DNA of 17,073 bases from Spirochaetaceae bacterium (lineage in GTDB: Bacteria; Spirochaetota; Spirochaetia; DSM-27196; SKKC01): the NCBI GenBank assembly GCA_003552745.1, contig PUOG01000015.1, positions 1 to 17,073 on the forward strand. Direction: 5' to 3'. Below the pieces are notes generated by a model. It saw only the letters and a program-made list of their open reading frames with translations, was not told where the DNA came from and did no database searches. A program made the position numbers and the translations under genes. Below are positions 13,459-17,073 of the stretch, piece by piece. Position 1 is the first letter of the stretch. Each line of letters starts with the position of its first letter.

Positions 13459-14585
13459 CTCTGAGGGCTTCGGCCTGCAAGGTATTCTTTCTCGAGCCGT
13501 ACTACGGCGGTTCTCACCGGGCGATAGCCGACGCGATCGTCAATCATTCGAGATATCAGGTAACGTTACTCACTATGCCGGCGCGCCACTGGAAGTGGCG
13601 CCTGCGCGGCTCTGCCTACCATCTCGGTGCAGAGCTGCGGCGGCGTATCGCCGAAGAGGATCCCGACCTTGTTATCTGTTCGACGCCGACCGATGTGTCG
13701 CTGCTGCGCACGCGATGTCGGGAACTTGGTGCGCCGGTCCTCCTGTACATGCACGAGCACCAGTTCAGCTATCCGACGTCGACCGGCGAGACCCCCGACG
13801 CCAATTACGGTCTCACCGATCTCGCTTCGGCGCTGGCCGCCGACGCGGTCTGGTTCAACTCACACTGGTGTCGTAACGCCTTTCTCGAGGGCGCGCGGAC
13901 GCTGCTCGGACAGATGCCCGACTTTCGCTGTCGAGATCTCGTCGAGGAGGTTGCCTCTGCATCGCAGGTGGTGTATCCGGGTGTGAATCCACCGGCCGTG
14001 TCGAGCCCCGGGCACGATCACGATTACGATCAGGAAGCCGCAGCACCCGTGATCGTGTGGAACCATCGCTGGGAACACGACAAGGCTCCGGAGGTATTTT
14101 TCGAAGCGCTCGAGTCGCTCGACCGGCCGGAACTGCAGTGGCGGCTGGCGGTTCTCGGTGGGTCGGGCAGGCGCGTTCCGTGCGCGTTCGAAGCCGCTCG
14201 CACACGCCTCGCGCATCGGATCGTGGAGTGGGGCTTCGTCGAGGACCGCAAGGTGTACCGGTCGATCGTTGCGCGGTCCCATATTGTCGTTTCTACCGCC
14301 CGGCAGGAGAACTTCGGTCTTGCGGTTCTCGAGGCGGTACGTGCCGGATTACTCCCTGTGCTGCCGCGCTCTCTTTCGTACCCGGAGCTGTACGGCGGCA
14401 CCGATGCGTGCTTCTACGACGGAGCGAGCCAACTCGTCGAGGTGCTCGAAGCGGTGCTTGCCGAGCCCGCGCTCTGGTGCGGGGAGAGCCGGATGGCGAG
14501 GCGTAGGTGGGCCTCACGCTTTGACTGGCGGACGCGCATCGCCGATTGGGATCGCGGAATCGATAAATTGATCGCGGCGACGTAG
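13440..14585 (+). CDS. Glycosyltransferase of the queuosine-tRNA mannosyltransferase (QTMAN/GTDC1, DUF3524) family
   Basis: A 381-residue (or 374 from CTG) GT-B glycosyltransferase without signal peptide. It follows vertebrate GTDC1, which adds mannose to queuosine in tRNA-Asp. Shared motifs: EPYYGGSH (19-26), MPARHWKWR (46-54), YMHEHQFSYP (103-112), NYGLTD (122-127), WFNSHW (138-143), MPDFRCRDL (159-167), WNHRWEHDKAPE (207-218), VVSTARQENFGLAVLEA (283-299) and SYPELY (313-318). HRWEHDK and the ExxFGxxxLEA segment are the sugar-nucleotide binding parts. No ATG exists between the Fur stop and EPYYGG; GTG 13440 is the nearest standard start, but CTG 13461 has AGGAG 5 nt before it. It is likely co-translated with the Fur gene. 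The true acceptor in bacteria is inferred, not shown. Confidence 0.88.
   Translation: MHARGVTLRASACKVFFLEPYYGGSHRAIADAIVNHSRYQVTLLTMPARHWKWRLRGSAYHLGAELRRRIAEEDPDLVICSTPTDVSLLRTRCRELGAPVLLYMHEHQFSYPTSTGETPDANYGLTDLASALAADAVWFNSHWCRNAFLEGARTLLGQMPDFRCRDLVEEVASASQVVYPGVNPPAVSSPGHDHDYDQEAAAPVIVWNHRWEHDKAPEVFFEALESLDRPELQWRLAVLGGSGRRVPCAFEAARTRLAHRIVEWGFVEDRKVYRSIVARSHIVVSTARQENFGLAVLEAVRAGLLPVLPRSLSYPELYGGTDACFYDGASQLVEVLEAVLAEPALWCGESRMARRRWASRFDWRTRIADWDRGIDKLIAAT
13451..13455 (+). promoter_or_regulatory. Ribosome binding site inside the Fur stop region
   Basis: AGGAG in the last codons of the Fur gene, 5 nt before an in-frame CTG at 13461 and too far downstream to serve the GTG at 13440. It is the only ribosome site available for the glycosyltransferase and argues for CTG as its start. 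Confidence 0.5.
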
Positions 14586-14603
14586 TGAGGCTGTCTTTGC
14601 TCA

Positions 14604-14632
14604 TTGACACGTTTTCTCCCGCGCAGCACACT
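14604..14632 (+). promoter_or_regulatory. Predicted promoter of the riboflavin operon
   Basis: A perfect TTGACA (14604-14609), a 17-nt spacer and CACACT (14627-14632, 3 of 6 matches). The start would be near 14640, just before the first base pair of the riboswitch at 14642, which supports the assignment despite the poor -10. Confidence 0.5.
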
Positions 14633-14641
14633 GTAACCTCA

Positions 14642-14775
14642 GTAATCTTCGGGGCACGGTGACCGCGGTGAATGCCGCGGAATTCCTGACCGGCGGTGAT
14701 AGCCCGCGATTCCGTAACGGAGTGAGCCGGTGAAATTCCGGCGCCGACGGTATAGTCCGGAGGGGAGAAGATTAC
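14642..14775 (+). ncRNA. FMN riboswitch (RFN element)
   Basis: A full FMN aptamer. The closing stem P1 is GTAATCTTC (14642-14650) with GAAGATTAC (14767-14775), 9 perfect pairs. Between them lie the conserved blocks in order: TTCGGGGCACGGTGA, GAATTCCTGACCGGCGGT, AGCCCGCGA, GAGCCGGTGAAATTCCGG, GCCGACGGTATAGTCCGGA and GGGGAGAAG. It binds flavin mononucleotide and lowers expression of riboflavin genes when FMN is plentiful. The expression platform runs on to 14878: GGAGGGG (14759-14765) can pair with CCCCTCC (14851-14857), and CTCC from the latter can pair with the GGAG of the ribD ribosome site (14870-14873). No T-run terminator is seen, so control is probably at translation. Confidence 0.97.
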
Positions 14776-14867
14776 GCACTCGTCGCAACGCCGCGTTCTC
14801 GGGCGGGGTATGCGGTTGCCTCGGGTGGCGCTATTCCGACTTGCTCGTTTCCCCTCCACGCTTGATT

Positions 14868-14873
14868 AAGGAG
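14868..14873 (+). promoter_or_regulatory. Ribosome binding site of ribD, probable riboswitch target
   Basis: AAGGAG, 5 nt before the ATG at 14879. The segment CTCC at 14854-14857 can pair with its GGAG across a 12-nt loop, which would hide it from the ribosome. Confidence 0.7.
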
Positions 14874-14878
14874 TTCTC

Positions 14879-16057
14879 ATGGACAGCGATCAGCGGCACA
14901 TGGTACGTGCGCTGGAGCTTGCCCGTCTCGGCGCCGGTCGTACTTCACCAAATCCAATGGTTGGTGCGGTTGTCGTCGTAGACGACGAAGTTGTCGCGGA
15001 GGGATGGCACGAATCGTACGGTGCCCCGCACGCGGAGGCAAAGGCACTGGAGAGCGCGGGCAGTACCGCTCGCGGTTCGACGCTCTACTGTAATCTGGAG
15101 CCGTGTTGTCATCGCACCCCCGACAAACGGACGCCCCCGTGCACTGAGAAGATCATAGATGCCGGAGTTTCGCGTGTCGTGTTCGCCGTCTATGACCCGA
15201 ACCCGCACGTGGCCGGGCTCGGTGAGCAGGCGTTGAAGCAGGCGGGTATCTCGGTGACCTACGGTGTCCTGCGGGATGAGGCGAGCCTGCTCAACGAGCC
15301 TTTCTTCGCCTGGATTCAGCGCAGCGTTCCGTACGTGCACCTGAAGATTGCGGCGACGCTCGACGGGCGAATCGCCTCCCGCGACGGCAGCTCTCACTGG
15401 ATCAGCGGCGAGCAATCGCGGATCGAGGTGCACCGTCTGCGCAGTAAGTACGATGCGGTGATGGTCGGCGCCGGCACGATGATAAGCGACGACCCGTCGT
15501 TGACCGTACGGCATGTCGAAGGGCGTAATCCAGCGCGAATCATCGTCGACAGCGGCTTACGGGCGGTGCCGGGCTCCCGGATGGCTTCCGACGATGCCGC
15601 TCCGGTATACGTGCTTTGTACTCGCGAGGCCGAGATACGTCGCGGCGGCGAGCTCGCGGGCACGAAGGTCAAGCTCATTACGTGTCCGACCGATGCGTCC
15701 GGTCACATCGACCTCTTCGTTGCGATGCAGGAAATCGGAAGACGGGGGATTACCAGTATCCTGGTCGAAGGGGGCCGCGGGCTCGCAACGGCGATGATCC
15801 GGCGCCACCTCGTAGACCGGCTCAGCGTATATACGAACCCGTCGCTCATGGGCGCCGGTGTTGAATGGCTCGGCGATATCGGCGTGGAAGGCGCCGAGAG
15901 TCGTCCCCACCTGCGGTGCGTGACGACGCGAACGGTCGGGGAGGATGTGCTTGTGACCGGACTGATCGATCCGGCGAGAACATACGGAAGTCTTCGGGCG
16001 CCCGGTGAGGGACGGGCATTCGACCAGATGGCGGGAGTGCTATGTTTACAGGATTAA
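14879..16057 (+). CDS. ribD: Bifunctional riboflavin deaminase/reductase RibD
   Basis: A 392-residue cytoplasmic enzyme for the second and third steps of the pyrimidine branch of riboflavin synthesis: deamination of diaminohydroxyphosphoribosylaminopyrimidine, then NADPH-dependent reduction of the ribose. The N-terminal deaminase (1-145) has SPNPMVGAVVV (23-33), the zinc motifs PHAEAKAL (H51, E53) and PCCH...TPPC (C76, C88). The C-terminal reductase (about 150-370) has LKIAATLDGRIASRDGSSHWISG, the segment DAVMVGAGTMISDDPSLTVR and LVEGGRGLATAMI. The stretch between the two zinc cysteines is 3 residues longer than in E. coli RibD (CCHRTPDKRTPPC). It is the first gene of the FMN-regulated operon and overlaps ribE by 16 nt. 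Confidence 0.97.
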   Translation: MDSDQRHMVRALELARLGAGRTSPNPMVGAVVVVDDEVVAEGWHESYGAPHAEAKALESAGSTARGSTLYCNLEPCCHRTPDKRTPPCTEKIIDAGVSRVVFAVYDPNPHVAGLGEQALKQAGISVTYGVLRDEASLLNEPFFAWIQRSVPYVHLKIAATLDGRIASRDGSSHWISGEQSRIEVHRLRSKYDAVMVGAGTMISDDPSLTVRHVEGRNPARIIVDSGLRAVPGSRMASDDAAPVYVLCTREAEIRRGGELAGTKVKLITCPTDASGHIDLFVAMQEIGRRGITSILVEGGRGLATAMIRRHLVDRLSVYTNPSLMGAGVEWLGDIGVEGAESRPHLRCVTTRTVGEDVLVTGLIDPARTYGSLRAPGEGRAFDQMAGVLCLQD

Positions 16058-16686
16058 TTGAAGAGGTGGGGCACGTCACCGAGAGCGTCGACATCGACGG
16101 TGGACGCAGGTTACGCATTGCCATACGGACCATCGCAGACGATCTGAAGATCGGCGACTCGATCAGCGTCAACGGTGTCTGTCAGACAGTCGTCGCGTTC
16201 GACGGCGAGAGCTTCTCCTGCGAGGCGGTAGGAGAGACGCTCGAGAAGACGACACTGGGGCGACTCGAAGCCGGAGTGCCGGTGAATCTCGAGCGCTCTC
16301 TGCGCGCAGACGCCCGGCTCGGCGGGCACATGGTGCAGGGGCATGTGAGCGGAGTCGCCGAGATCCGCTCGGTCGAACAGCGCGGCGAGAACTGGCTACT
16401 GCTGATAGAGCTTCCCGAGCAGCTTATGCCGCTGGTGGTGCCGGAAGGGAGTATCGCCGTCGACGGGGTCAGCTTGACGGTGGCCTCGATACAGCGATGT
16501 GAGATCGGCATTAACATCGTGCCGCACACCGCGAAGCACACCAATCTCGTCTCCTTCGATCCCGGCGATAAGGTGAACATCGAGACCGATATTCTCGGGA
16601 GGTACGTTGCACGCATGCTGACCGCATGGACGAACAGCGCCGGGAGGCTCGATGTCGAGCAGCTGACGAAGTGGGGGTACGCATGA
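16042..16686 (+). CDS. ribE: Riboflavin synthase, alpha chain
   Basis: A 214-residue cytoplasmic enzyme that converts two molecules of 6,7-dimethyl-8-ribityllumazine into riboflavin and its pyrimidine precursor. It has two similar lumazine-binding barrels. The first opens with the family hallmark MFTGLIEEVG and contains IGDSISVNGVCQTV (about 36-49). The second starts at about 95 with GGHMVQGHVSGVAEI and has EGSIAVDGVSLTVASI (about 134-149) and NIVPHTAKHTNL (about 157-168). The C-terminus ends with a helix (VARMLTAW). The ATG at 16042 lies inside the end of ribD, with GGGAG 4 nt upstream, and the stop overlaps the next ATG by 4 nt. Some species call this gene ribC. Confidence 0.97.
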   Translation: MFTGLIEEVGHVTESVDIDGGRRLRIAIRTIADDLKIGDSISVNGVCQTVVAFDGESFSCEAVGETLEKTTLGRLEAGVPVNLERSLRADARLGGHMVQGHVSGVAEIRSVEQRGENWLLLIELPEQLMPLVVPEGSIAVDGVSLTVASIQRCEIGINIVPHTAKHTNLVSFDPGDKVNIETDILGRYVARMLTAWTNSAGRLDVEQLTKWGYA

Positions 16687-17073
16687 GTAACGGAGTGCGA
16701 ACGGCGATCGAGGCGATCGAAAGTGTCACGGTGAGAGAAGCGGTGAAGGAGATCGCCGCCGGACGTACGATTATCGTTATCGATGATGCCGACCGCGAGA
16801 ACGAGGGCGATTTCGTGGCCGCCGGCTCCGCGGTGACCGCTGAAACCATCAACCTCATGGTGACGAAAGGGCGCGGGTTGGTCTGCCTTGCGATCGAAGA
16901 GGAGATCGCCGAACGGCTCCGGCTATCGCCTCAAAACGGTTCCACCGGAGCACTCCACGGCACGAATTTCACCGTGAGCGTGGATGCGGTCGAGGGTACC
17001 ACTACCGGTGTTTCCGCCTCCGACCGGGCGAAGACGATCCAGGTTCTCAGCGATCCGGAATCGAAGCCCGAAG
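16683..17073 (+). CDS. ribB: 3,4-dihydroxy-2-butanone 4-phosphate synthase (RibB or RibBA), 5' part
   Basis: The first 130 codons of the gene that makes the four-carbon unit of riboflavin from ribulose 5-phosphate; the window ends inside it. Its start overlaps the ribE stop (ATGA). The frame is intact and shows the catalytic acidic loop DDADRENEGDF (34-44, metal ligand E39), MVTKGRGLVCLAI (about 59-71), the His/Thr region HGTNFTVSVDA (about 96-106) and EGTTTGVSASDRAKTI (about 108-123). It is too short to tell whether a GTP cyclohydrolase II domain (RibA) is fused at the C-terminus, which is frequent in operons of this order. Confidence 0.93.
   Translation, partial: MSNGVRTAIEAIESVTVREAVKEIAAGRTIIVIDDADRENEGDFVAAGSAVTAETINLMVTKGRGLVCLAIEEEIAERLRLSPQNGSTGALHGTNFTVSVDAVEGTTTGVSASDRAKTIQVLSDPESKPE

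Overview
The window is a gene-dense, GC-rich chromosomal segment of a diderm (outer-membrane) bacterium. A complete Mla/MCE lipid-transport operon, two lipoproteins and a relaxed lipobox in one of them point to a diderm. The combination of an FbaB-type class I aldolase, an MlaE permease with an N-terminal STAS domain, a DUF6062 protein and an FMN-riboswitch rib operon would suit a free-living spirochaete (Spirochaetota). That placement is an inference and cannot be settled from the sequence alone. I see no tRNA, rRNA, CRISPR array, insertion sequence or phage gene.

Layout from left to right. (1) The 3' end of an ABC transporter ATPase. (2) Two small genes on the + strand, DUF2442 and DUF433 (antitoxin-like, with no toxin gene beside them). 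(3) On the - strand, an AAA ATPase/DUF4143 protein, preceded by a class I fructose-bisphosphate aldolase (fbaB) with its own promoter. (4) Divergent from fbaB, a zinc-finger-less DnaJ/CbpA-type co-chaperone, then a flavin reductase-like protein with a promoter so close that its mRNA may be nearly leaderless. (5) A small OB-fold-like lipoprotein followed by terminator-like hairpins, and a DUF6062 protein with two predicted zinc sites. (6) On the - strand, a DUF1707/LiaF-like protein and a membrane-anchored alpha/beta hydrolase homologue that has Gly where the nucleophile should be.

(7) On the + strand, a four-gene mla operon (mlaD, PqiC-like lipoprotein, STAS-mlaE, mlaF). All three junctions are 4-nt stop/start overlaps, so translation is probably coupled. 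The products would form an inner-membrane ABC complex moving phospholipid between the membranes. (8) On the - strand, a serine esterase of the phospholipase/carboxylesterase family. (9) On the + strand, a Fur-family regulator and, translationally overlapping it, a glycosyltransferase that closely resembles the queuosine-tRNA mannosyltransferase family (GTDC1/QTMAN, DUF3524). (10) A promoter, a full FMN riboswitch and the riboflavin genes ribD, ribE and ribB(A). The last is cut by the window edge.

The most interesting item is the bacterial QTMAN-like enzyme, which suggests a sugar-modified queuosine or related tRNA modification in this organism. Next are the nucleophile-less hydrolase, the exact 30-residue repeats in MlaD, and a readable switching model for the FMN riboswitch.
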